From the NCBI GenBank assembly GCA_030623665.1, contig JAUXLO010000096.1, positions 1 to 6,984 of the forward strand: a DNA stretch of 6,984 bases, read 5' to 3'. Position 1 is the stretch's first letter, and every line of letters starts with the position of its first letter. The position numbers and the translations under genes are program-made. Under the pieces are notes generated by a model. The model had not been told where the DNA came from, searched no databases, and saw only the letters and a list, made by a program, of their open reading frames with translations. Shown here one piece after another: positions 1-5,893 of this stretch. This stretch comes from Planctomycetota bacterium. GTDB taxonomy: Bacteria > Planctomycetota > Brocadiia > Brocadiales > Bathyanammoxibiaceae.

Positions 1-108
1 TCGCACCCCTAAGTAAATATCCAGAAGGTCATAAACTGTTGGTTTGCGAGAAATGAGAGATAAGCAATAAAGTTCTGTATCTGCTGAGCAAGAAAGCTGT
101 GCCGCAAG

Positions 109-1119
109 TCACTCCAGCTCCTCCAGCTCCGATCTGGGGGTGCGCATCATCAAATCGCTTACCGCAGTAAGCGGGTCTTTGTCTTCGTAGAGTACGTTGT
201 AGACCTCTCCACAGATAGGCATGTCTACTTTATGTTTATCCGCCAACAGCCTGACCGAACGTGTGGTAAAGACCCCTTCGGCCACCTGCTCCATGCCTTC
301 TAACAGCTCTTTTATCTTCTTTCCCCTACCTATCTCAAGTCCGACGTGCCTGTTCCGCCCGTAGGGGCTGATGCAGGTAGTAATCAGGTCGCCAAGCCCC
401 GTAAGCCCGCTGAACGTAGCCCTCTTGCCGCCCATCTTGACCCCCAGCCGCGTTGTCTCCACCAGCCCCCTTGTAATGAGGGCCGCCTTCGTGTTGTCGC
501 CAAATCGTAAACCCTCACATATCCCCGCTGCGATGGCTATAACGTTCTTCACCGCCGCTCCCACCTCCACGCCCACAGAATCGGGATTGGTGTATACCCG
601 GAACCTGTCCGTAAAGAACACCTTCTGTATCTCGTCACACATCTCCCCACCAGAGACGACCACCGTGGTAGGCAGAGACCGCGCCACCTCCTCGGCGTGG
701 CTCGGCCCCATCATGAGTGCGACGGGTATATTGCCGCCGAGGACGTCCTTTATCACCTCACTCGCCAGCAAGAGGGTATCATTCTCTATACCCTTGACCA
801 CATTCAACACGGTCGCGCCCCTCGCATAGTGGGGTTTAAATCTTTCCATGACAGACCTGAGGTACGGGGACGGAACAGCGACCACGATAAGTTCCCTACC
901 GTCAGCCGCCTCGGCCAGGTCGCTGGTAAGTGGAAGCTCAGGGGGGATGGGGATACCTGGGAGATATTTTACGTTCTCCCTCTTCTCTCTGAGGAATTCA
1001 ACATACTCCTGCGTATTACCCCATAGCAGGACGTCATAGCCCTTCTTATAGAGCAGGAGCGATAAGGCTGTTCCCCAGCCGCCGTTGCCCAGAACGGAAA
1101 TCCTTTTAAAGGGCTTCAT
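109..1119 (-). CDS. gpsA: Glycerol-3-phosphate dehydrogenase [NAD(P)+]
   Basis: Cytoplasmic enzyme that reduces dihydroxyacetone phosphate to sn-glycerol 3-phosphate, the backbone for phospholipid synthesis. The protein is 336 residues, close to the usual length of about 330-340. The N-terminal Rossmann fold shows the dinucleotide-binding motif GNGGWG at residues 11-16. Further family motifs are VKGIE (108-112, with the conserved lysine K109), GPSHAEE (138-144), the catalytic lysine in AAVKN (K191), GDN (207-209) and GLTGLGDL (238-245). The ATG lies 4 bp after the glyA stop. No strong ribosome binding site precedes it, so translation is probably coupled to glyA. It is the last recognisable gene of the prfB-glyA-gpsA unit. 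The C-terminus is acidic and is encoded by a small 9-base tandem repeat (112-129) giving ELEELE. Family assignment is secure from sequence motifs. Confidence 0.97.
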   Translation of the reverse strand: MKPFKRISVLGNGGWGTALSLLLYKKGYDVLLWGNTQEYVEFLREKRENVKYLPGIPIPPELPLTSDLAEAADGRELIVVAVPSPYLRSVMERFKPHYARGATVLNVVKGIENDTLLLASEVIKDVLGGNIPVALMMGPSHAEEVARSLPTTVVVSGGEMCDEIQKVFFTDRFRVYTNPDSVGVEVGAAVKNVIAIAAGICEGLRFGDNTKAALITRGLVETTRLGVKMGGKRATFSGLTGLGDLITTCISPYGRNRHVGLEIGRGKKIKELLEGMEQVAEGVFTTRSVRLLADKHKVDMPICGEVYNVLYEDKDPLTAVSDLMMRTPRSELEELE

Positions 1120-1123
1120 TTGG

Positions 1124-2410
1124 TCATGACTTTTCGGTGGGTAGCCCCTCCAAAAGGGGCGCAGAGATTGTCCCGTTCTCGTAGACAGGGAAAGAGGCGC
1201 AGAAGTCTGTCACCTCTTTCTTGACACTCTTCTTGAGCTCGTCATCCCAAGGGGCCGAAAGTACACGGTCTATCCATCCGCCGATTGTAACCATTTCCTG
1301 TTCCTTCATGCCCCGGGTGGTAGCAGCAGCAGAACCCACACGGATGCCGCTGGTCTCGAAGGCCCCCCTCTCATCGAAGGGAATGAGGTTCTTATTCACA
1401 TAGATGCCCACCTCTGAGAGGCACCCCTGTGCGTCTCTACCGGAAATATCTTTATTGGTAAGATCGAGCAGGAAGAGGTGATTATCCGTACCCCCGGTAA
1501 TCACGTCGTAACCCCTGTTCATAAGTTCCTGTGCCAGGGCCCGCGCGTTTGCTACGGTTTGTCTCTGGCGCTCGCGGAACCCGTCGGTCAGGGCCTCTTT
1601 GAAGCCCACCGCCTTGGCAGCAATGATGTGCATAAGCGGCCCGCCCTGCATACCGGGAAAGACCTTCTGGTCAATCTTCGCCGCATATTTCGCCTTACAG
1701 AGTATGAAACCTCCGCGTGGTCCACCCAGCGTCTTGTGTGTGGTAGAGGTAACAAAGTCCGCATACGGTACCGGGTCCGGATGCTGTTTCCCGGCTATAA
1801 GCCCGGCGATATGGGCCATGTCCACCATCAGAAGCGCACCGACGTCGTCCGCTATCTCCCTGAATTTCGCGAAGTCTATCGCACGGGAATATGCACTGGC
1901 CCCTGCAATAATAAGGTCCGGTTGAAAAGTCCTGGCCTTCTCCATAATGGCTTCGTAGTCCAGGAGTTTTGTCTCTCTGTCAACACCATATGTGGCGGCC
2001 TCGTATATCTGCCCTGAAAAATTCTTCTTAAACCCGTGAGTGAGGTGTCCGCCGTGAGTGATGTCCATCCCAAGCACCCTATGCTCAGGAGTAAGGGCCG
2101 CAAAATAAACGGCCATATTGGCCTGCGAGCCCGAGTGGGGCTGAACGTTGGCATGTTCGGCACCGAAGAGCCTCTTGGCCCTCTCCATCGCCAACCGCTC
2201 CACCACATCCACATTATCGCAACCACTGTAATATCTCTTGTTCGGGTAGCCCTCGGCGTATTTATTAGTAAGGACAGAACCCTGAACCTCAAGAACGGCA
2301 GGGGTACAGTAATTCTCAGACGCTATAAGCTCCAGGTGAAACTGCTGCCGCTCTAACTCGTCCTGAATCGCCTGCCAGACCTCCCGGTCAACCTGTTTTA
2401 AAGAGTCCAT
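1124..2410 (-). CDS. glyA: Serine hydroxymethyltransferase
   Basis: PLP-dependent cytoplasmic enzyme that interconverts serine and glycine with tetrahydrofolate, the main source of one-carbon units. The 428-residue protein fits the family (about 410-430). Visible landmarks are LIASENY (28-34), the substrate-loop stretch [13 protein letters not shown] (49-61), SGSQAN (93-98), the PLP-contacting aspartate in [10 protein letters not shown] (D197), and the Schiff-base lysine in [13 protein letters not shown] (K226). The PGMQGGP motif follows. The ATG at 2410 is preceded by a purine-rich GGGGAAG about 6 bases upstream, and the gap to the prfB stop is 19 bp. It therefore belongs to the prfB operon and sits 4 bp ahead of gpsA. 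I see no truncation or missing active-site residue. Confidence 0.98.
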   Translation of the reverse strand: MDSLKQVDREVWQAIQDELERQQFHLELIASENYCTPAVLEVQGSVLTNKYAEGYPNKRYYSGCDNVDVVERLAMERAKRLFGAEHANVQPHSGSQANMAVYFAALTPEHRVLGMDITHGGHLTHGFKKNFSGQIYEAATYGVDRETKLLDYEAIMEKARTFQPDLIIAGASAYSRAIDFAKFREIADDVGALLMVDMAHIAGLIAGKQHPDPVPYADFVTSTTHKTLGGPRGGFILCKAKYAAKIDQKVFPGMQGGPLMHIIAAKAVGFKEALTDGFRERQRQTVANARALAQELMNRGYDVITGGTDNHLFLLDLTNKDISGRDAQGCLSEVGIYVNKNLIPFDERGAFETSGIRVGSAAATTRGMKEQEMVTIGGWIDRVLSAPWDDELKKSVKKEVTDFCASFPVYENGTISAPLLEGLPTEKS

Positions 2411-2429
2411 TTATTTCTTCCCCACTCCG

Positions 2430-3540
2430 CTAAGAGGCATTAACCACCGAAGGCCCCTCTTTTGCAAGTTTCTGTCTGAGATAGGCGTCTATAAAATCGT
2501 CAATCTTCCCATCCAGCACTGCCTGGGTGTTTCCGGTCTCTTTACCCGTGCGCAGGTCCTTTACCATGTTATACGGATGGAGCACGTAGGAGCGTATCTG
2601 GTGGCCCCAGGCTATCTCCCCCTTTTCATCGTAGAGCGCATCCCTTTCCTTCTCTCTCTCCTTCTCCCGCAACTGATTAAGCCTCGCCATGAGCATACTT
2701 GTGGCTGTCTTCCTGTTCTTGTGCTGGGAACGCTCGTTCTGGCACTGGACTACGATGCCCGTAGGCAGGTGGGTAATCCTTACGGCAGAGGAGGTCTTGT
2801 TCACGTGCTGTCCGCCTGCACCGCTGGCACGAAACGTGTCAACCTTGATATCCTCCGGCCGTATCTCCACCTCTTCCCCCTTCTCCATCTCAGGAACGAC
2901 ATCTACAGCCGCAAAGGACGTGTGGCGCCTCTGGTTTGTGTCGAAAGGAGATATCCTCACCAGCCTATGCACACCTACCTCTGCACTGAGGTACCCATAG
3001 GCCCATGCACCCTTCACATGCACAACCACCTTCTTGATACCGGCCTCCTCGCCCGGCTGCAGATCGACTACCTCATGGGTGTAGCCGTTCCTCTCCATCC
3101 ACCGGCTGTACATCCTGTGAAGCATGGCGGCCCAGTCACACGACTCTGTACCCCCCGCACCAGCGTGAATACTCAGATATGCACTACTGCGGTCATGGGG
3201 ATGGCCGAGCAAGGCCCTGAGTTCAACCCCCTCCAACCTCCTTTGGAAGGTCCGGATATCTCGCTCCAACTCAGGTGCAATCGACTTGTCCTCATCGGCC
3301 AGCTGAGCAAGCACAGCAAGGTCTTCCCAGGTACTCTCCAGTTCTTTAAATGGCGTGGTTATCTCTTTAAGATTCTTGAGCCTTCTCAGGATTTCCTGGG
3401 CCTTCTGTTTGTCCTTCCAGAGGTCTCCGGAAGACATCTTTTTCTCTAGCAGCCTCTGCTCCTTCTCTTTGGCTGCCAGGTCAAAGAGAGTCTTTCAGGC
3501 TTATGAGGCGTTCACGGAGGGTGGTTAAATCTCTTTCCAT
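2430..3540 (-). CDS. prfB: Peptide chain release factor 2, expressed by programmed +1 frameshift
   Basis: RF2 recognises UGA and UAA stop codons in the ribosomal A site and triggers release of the finished protein. The gene begins at the ATG at 3540-3538 and reads 19 codons (starting MERDLTTLRERL) to an in-frame TGA at 3483-3481. A +1 shift at CTT TGA C moves to the frame starting GAC at 3482, which runs uninterrupted to the TAG at 2430. The product is 369 residues (E. coli RF2 is 365). In the joined protein the stop-recognition tripeptide SPF is at 197-199 and the catalytic GGQ is at 242-244 within RASGAGGQHVN. SPF identifies RF2, since RF1 has PxT. The 335-residue stretch from the internal ATG at 3437 is only the second-frame part and lacks the N-terminal helices. 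An AAGG-type ribosome binding site lies about 10 bases before the 3540 ATG. First gene of the prfB-glyA-gpsA unit. Confidence 0.96.
3480..3486 (-). promoter_or_regulatory. Programmed +1 frameshift site in prfB
   Basis: On the minus strand the sequence reads CTT TGA C. The CTT (3486-3484) is decoded in the P site, TGA (3483-3481) is the zero-frame stop, and slippage forward by one base gives GAC (3482-3480). This heptamer matches the well-known RF2 autoregulatory site: low RF2 slows termination at TGA and favours the shift, which restores RF2. In E. coli an internal Shine-Dalgarno-like AGGGGG lies three bases before CTT. Here the equivalent positions read AAAGAC, so that stimulator is absent or very weak. 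Confidence 0.93.
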
Positions 3541-3591
3541 ACTACCAGAACCTTAGCAGTTGTTAAGTCCTTTTACTATTATTAAATACGG

Positions 3592-3620
3592 ATTATATTT
3601 TGAAGCATTATAAAAGTCAA
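3592..3620 (-). promoter_or_regulatory. Predicted sigma70-type promoter for prfB-glyA-gpsA
   Basis: Reading the minus strand, a -35 hexamer TTGACT (3620-3615, 5 of 6 consensus) is followed after exactly 17 bp by TATAAT (3597-3592, 6 of 6). Transcription would start near 3585, giving a leader of about 45 bases before the prfB ATG at 3540. Seen directly as motif and spacing; activity is inferred. Confidence 0.72.
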
Positions 3621-3632
3621 ACTGTTTTTCAC

Positions 3633-3647
3633 CGGGGCCCTACCCCG
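3633..3647. other. Small GC-rich inverted repeat between divergent promoters
   Basis: CGGGG (3633-3637) and CCCCG (3643-3647) form a perfect 5-bp inverted repeat around a 5-base centre, in otherwise AT-rich DNA between the two predicted promoters. No T-run follows on either side, so it does not look like a terminator. An operator or chance symmetry are both possible; no regulator can be named. Confidence 0.25.
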
Positions 3648-3650
3648 CAC

Positions 3651-3679
3651 TTGCACTAATTCATATTATATAATAAGAT
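3651..3679 (+). promoter_or_regulatory. Possible promoter for rsmD-ispE
   Basis: Two overlapping readings are possible. TTGCAC (3651-3656) and TAAGAT (3674-3679) are separated by 17 bp (3 of 6 and 4 of 6 matches). A perfect TATAAT also lies at 3669-3674 but has no convincing -35 box. Either would start transcription about 17-23 bases before the rsmD ATG at 3704. It diverges from the prfB promoter about 30 bp away. The local AT-richness (3656-3680) makes chance TATAAT matches easy, so confidence is moderate. Confidence 0.42.
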
Positions 3680-3703
3680 TTGAGAGTACGTCTAGTTATA
3701 CTC

Positions 3704-4291
3704 ATGCGTATTATAGCCGGTACAGCAAAAGGAAGGCGTTTATACTGCCCCAGGGGCATAGGGATAAGGCCCGCGCGGGACAGGGTGAAGGAGTCCCTTT
3801 TCAACATCCTGGGGGGGCTTGTAATAAACCGTCCCGTCCTGGACCTCTTTGCCGGCACGGGGGCCGTGGGCATAGAGGCGCTCAGCAGGGGCGCACAGTC
3901 CTGCCTGTTTGTGGAGAACAATGCCTCGGCAATAACATACCTGCGCAGGAACCTTCGTACCGCAGGGCTGGAGTCCCACGGCAAAATTCTCAAGATGGAT
4001 ACCTTCAGGGTTTTACCCCACCTTATTAAGAAGGGCGTGTACTTCGAGCTGGCCTTCGTCGACCCCCCTTACAAGGTCGTCGAGGACACGGAGGACAAAA
4101 AGAGGCTTCTCCAACTCCTTGAGAACCTTGCAGACCATAACATACTGAGATACCCCGGTATCGTCGTGCTTGAGTACAGGGCCAAGAAGGTTGAAATTCC
4201 TGACAACATAGGCAGACTCGTCCGCTTTGATGAGAGGAGCTATGATGCCACCCACCTCGGCTTCTGGCACCTCTCCGAGGGAAACAGTTAA
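3704..4291 (+). CDS. rsmD: 16S rRNA (guanine(966)-N(2))-methyltransferase
   Basis: SAM-dependent methyltransferase that makes m2G966 in helix 31 of 16S rRNA during small-subunit assembly. The 195-residue protein starts MRIIAGTAKGRRL, which matches the conserved RsmD N-terminus, and this supports the ATG at 3704 over the in-frame TTG at 3680. Next come RPARDRVKESLFNIL (22-36), SAM-binding motif I DLFAGTGAVG (47-56), an acidic residue after the second strand (E71), and the N2-methyltransferase catalytic motif DPPY (120-123). The C-terminal SYDATHLGFW corresponds to the family's final strand motif. No strong ribosome binding site is seen (GAGAG at 3682-3686 is far), so the start may rely on a short leader. 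It is the first gene of the rightward unit. ispE begins 4 bp after its TAA if the TTG start is used. Contains a run of seven G at 3811-3817. Confidence 0.95.
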   Translation: MRIIAGTAKGRRLYCPRGIGIRPARDRVKESLFNILGGLVINRPVLDLFAGTGAVGIEALSRGAQSCLFVENNASAITYLRRNLRTAGLESHGKILKMDTFRVLPHLIKKGVYFELAFVDPPYKVVEDTEDKKRLLQLLENLADHNILRYPGIVVLEYRAKKVEIPDNIGRLVRFDERSYDATHLGFWHLSEGNS

Positions 4292-4295
4292 GCCA

Positions 4296-5162
4296 TTGAA
4301 CCCAAAGAAGACCATTACTCTGACCGCCCCCGCAAAGATAAACCTTTTCCTGGAGGTGCTGGGCAAGAGGCCTGACGGCTATCATGAGCTGGAGACGGTC
4401 ATGCAGGAGATAGACCTGGCAGACACCCTGCGGCTGGAGGTAACAGACCGTGACCAGGACATAGAACTGACCTGTACAGAGCCGGATATCCCATGTGACC
4501 AAGATAACCTTGTGTGGAAGGCCGCCCGTATCTTCCAGAAAGAGACTGGCATAAAAAGTGGGGTCAGGGTTCACTTGATAAAGAGGATTCCTGTTGCGGC
4601 GGGACTTGGGGGGGGAAGCTCCGATGCCGCTACCGTACTAAAAGGCCTAAACACCTTATGCAACACAGACTTAAGCGAGACAAGACTAATGGATATGGCC
4701 GCCCGTCTGGGCTCAGACGTCCCATTTTTCGTAAAGGGCGGCACTGCATTATGCAAAGGAAGAGGGGAGATTGTGACCCCGTTGGAGGTGAAACACAGGT
4801 TCTCGTACATCCTCCTCTATCCCAACATAAGGGTATCTACCGCCAAAGTTTACAACAACCTGAAAATTGATTTGACAAGAGAAAAAAAAGATGTTAATTT
4901 TATTGTTAAGGCACTTTTATCGGATAGTGCCGATTCTTTAAATATCTCGCTCTTTAACAGACTAGAAGAAGTGGCCTTGGAGTTATATCCAGAGCTTCGA
5001 AGATTTAAAGGCCTTCTTGAAAGCTACCTCTCCGACGGGGTATTGCTGTCAGGAAGTGGCTCTGCTATCTACGGACACTGTGAGAACCAGAGGGAGGCCA
5101 ATAACATAAAAGAAGCCCTCGGTAAACGGGGAATAAAGAAGGCTTTTGTAGTGTCAAATTAG
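4296..5162 (+). CDS. ispE: 4-diphosphocytidyl-2-C-methyl-D-erythritol kinase
   Basis: GHMP-family kinase that uses ATP to phosphorylate the 2-hydroxyl of 4-diphosphocytidyl-methylerythritol in the MEP pathway to isoprenoid precursors. From the TTG at 4296 the protein is 288 residues, the usual size. Key motifs are APAKINLFL (11-19, catalytic lysine K14), RPDGYHELE (25-33), the ATP-loop PVAAGLGGGSSDAA (99-112) and the catalytic aspartate in GSDVPFF (D141). A GHMP C-terminal glycine motif SGSGSAIYG lies near the end. The start is uncertain. TTG 4296 fits the family's short N-terminus and lies 4 bp past the rsmD stop, but its GAGGG is 14 bases away. ATG 4245 has AGGAG at an ideal 5-base spacing, but would add 17 residues and overlap rsmD by 47 bases. 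Contains a run of eight G at 4608-4615 in the glycine-rich loop. Confidence 0.95.
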   Translation: MNPKKTITLTAPAKINLFLEVLGKRPDGYHELETVMQEIDLADTLRLEVTDRDQDIELTCTEPDIPCDQDNLVWKAARIFQKETGIKSGVRVHLIKRIPVAAGLGGGSSDAATVLKGLNTLCNTDLSETRLMDMAARLGSDVPFFVKGGTALCKGRGEIVTPLEVKHRFSYILLYPNIRVSTAKVYNNLKIDLTREKKDVNFIVKALLSDSADSLNISLFNRLEEVALELYPELRRFKGLLESYLSDGVLLSGSGSAIYGHCENQREANNIKEALGKRGIKKAFVVSN

Positions 5163-5190
5163 TTACCCACCATTGTAGTGCCAAATTAAT
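5146..5190 (+). repeat. Imperfect 18-base direct repeat across the ispE stop codon
   Basis: Copy one (5146-5163) and copy two (5173-5190) begin TTGTAGTG and share CAAATTA, differing at 2 of 18 positions. The offset is 27 bases, so the copies are in the same reading frame: copy one encodes the last residues VVSN and TAG of IspE, and copy two would read VVPN and TAA. This suggests a small local duplication of the ispE 3' end. Confidence 0.6.
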
Positions 5191-5219
5191 AGCCTACTGC
5201 CCGTGCTTAGCTTGAAAAT

Positions 5220-5226
5220 AGGGGGG
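5220..5226 (+). promoter_or_regulatory. Ribosome binding site of the spoVG-like gene
   Basis: AGGGGGG ends 7 bases before the GTG at 5234. This is the strongest Shine-Dalgarno match in the window and fixes the non-ATG start of the SpoVG-family gene. Confidence 0.75.
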
Positions 5227-5233
5227 TTGTACC

Positions 5234-5722
5234 GTGGAGATTACAGAAGTCAGAGTAAAGCTAACCGAAGCCAAGAAGAATCGTTTGCAAGCCTTCTGCA
5301 GTATTACCATTAACAATGATTTTGTGGTAAGAGACCTGAAGGTCATTGAAGGCCAAAAAGGGGTCTTCGTGGCCATGCCCAGCAGAAAGCTGACCGACAG
5401 ATGCTCAAGATGTAGCGGGAAGAATCATATTCGAGCGAGTTTTTGCAATGAGTGCGGCGCAAGGCTGGATGAAAAACGTGGACTGAAGAATCAAGACAGT
5501 CTTGGAGGAAAAGTAAAACTCTACGCCGACACTGCCCATCCGATAAATTCGGGATGCCGAGAATACATACAACATCGTGTGCTAACGGCATATAAGGAAG
5601 AATTGGAGAAGTCTACCCAACCGGGATATAAGCCTCCCAAGACGATACACGACGTTGATTATGACGAAGCGCCCCTTAGGGAGGACCAGGAGCAACGTTT
5701 TGGAGAGGGTATTTTACCTTAA
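5234..5722 (+). CDS. spoVG: SpoVG-family protein with a four-cysteine zinc-ribbon-like insertion
   Basis: SpoVG proteins are small nucleic-acid-binding regulators, known from Firmicutes and spirochaetes, that bind DNA and RNA and affect septation, virulence or sporulation genes. The SpoVG fold is recognisable in two blocks: residues 1-50 ([37 protein letters not shown]) and from about 95 on ([10 protein letters not shown], then a helix to about 125). Ordinary SpoVG has roughly ten residues between MPS and DIAHPINS; here there are close to 50. The extra segment has C57, C60, C71 and C74 in a CxxC-x10-CxxC pattern ending FCNECGARL, typical of a zinc ribbon. Total length is 162 residues against about 85-100 for classical SpoVG, and it also has a charged C-terminal tail. 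The GTG start has a strong ribosome binding site. It lies 71 bp after ispE. Function in this organism is not known; zinc binding and a regulatory role are inferred. Confidence 0.88.
   Translation: MEITEVRVKLTEAKKNRLQAFCSITINNDFVVRDLKVIEGQKGVFVAMPSRKLTDRCSRCSGKNHIRASFCNECGARLDEKRGLKNQDSLGGKVKLYADTAHPINSGCREYIQHRVLTAYKEELEKSTQPGYKPPKTIHDVDYDEAPLREDQEQRFGEGILP
5688..5692 (+). promoter_or_regulatory. Possible ribosome binding site of the candidate ilvB leader ORF
   Basis: AGGAG lies 7 bases before an in-frame TTG at 5700 and is inside the 3' end of the spoVG-like gene. It is a good match in sequence and spacing, but the same bases also encode SpoVG residues, so it may be coincidental. Confidence 0.3.
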
Positions 5723-5783
5723 CATAAAACCCACCGTATCCCGACGCCTGGTGGCGGTGTTATTAGTCGGTCAGGCCGCCTAA
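5700..5783 (+). CDS. Candidate 27-codon leader peptide upstream of ilvB
   Basis: A short ORF starts at TTG 5700, overlaps the last 23 bases of the spoVG-like gene in another frame, and ends with TAA at 5781-5783, 110 bases before the ilvB ATG. Ten of its 27 residues are Leu, Val or Ile. A dense run at residues 17-23 reads LVAVLLV, encoded by CTG GTG GCG GTG TTA TTA GTC. Leader peptides rich in the end-product amino acids control ilv and leu operons by ribosome-mediated attenuation in several bacteria. GC-rich inverted repeats overlap and follow the ORF, but I find no convincing terminator with a T-run. It could equally be a chance ORF, or only the GTG at 5751 onward could be used. No homologue is recognised. 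Confidence 0.3.
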   Translation: MERVFYLNIKPTVSRRLVAVLLVGQAA

Positions 5784-5893
5784 GTCGCCTGCCCGTAAGC
5801 TAAGTCTTTCTAAGCCTCCTTGTTTTGCGATGGCGACCCCCCTGTTTCATTCTCGTATGGTATTTTCATGATGAAAGAGAGCTTTTAAACAAA
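5784..5893 (+). promoter_or_regulatory. ilvB upstream region with possible RNA secondary structure
   Basis: The non-coding stretch before ilvB contains GTCGCC (5784-5789), which is perfectly complementary to GGCGAC (5832-5837), giving a 6-bp stem with a 42-base loop. Closer to the gene, TTTCA (5864-5868) and TGAAA (5872-5876) can form a small hairpin just ahead of the weak GAGAG (5877-5881), which is 12 bases from the ATG. No clear -35/-10 pair and no T-box motif was found. Regulatory meaning is inferred. Confidence 0.25.

Noticed and set aside
1..108. Open minus-strand frame of 36 codons past the gpsA stop, and a 17-codon plus-strand frame (3-56, ending LLVCEK and TGA) that could be the tail of a convergent gene
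   Set aside because: Both are too short to judge, no start codon or family motif is visible, and open stretches of this size are expected by chance.
371..829. Plus-strand open frame of about 150 codons within gpsA
   Set aside because: Lies wholly antisense to a gpsA frame with all catalytic motifs; its sequence is low in recognisable features and it is a shadow frame.
2577..3449. Plus-strand open frame of 290 codons opposite prfB
   Set aside because: Antisense to the RF2 coding sequence with GGQ and SPF motifs intact; no promoter, ribosome binding site or family resemblance. The length reflects codon bias of the true gene.
3680..3703. Earlier TTG start for rsmD
   Set aside because: No ribosome binding site, overlaps the predicted -10 region, and the family N-terminus MRIIAG begins at the ATG at 3704.
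4026..4574. Minus-strand open frame of 182 codons across the rsmD-ispE junction
   Set aside because: Antisense to two well-supported genes and without recognisable domains.
5730..5766. Intrinsic terminator after the spoVG-like gene
   Set aside because: The CGCC/GGCG stem is only 4 bp and is followed by GTGTTATT rather than a T-run, so it is not convincing as a terminator.
5868..5888. Six-codon ORF MMKESF just before ilvB as a leader peptide
   Set aside because: Too short, no branched-chain amino acid codons and no good ribosome binding site.
5723..5893. T-box riboswitch ahead of ilvB
   Set aside because: No match to the conserved T-box antiterminator core (AGGGTGG with ACCGCG) was found, and the gap is short for a full T-box leader.
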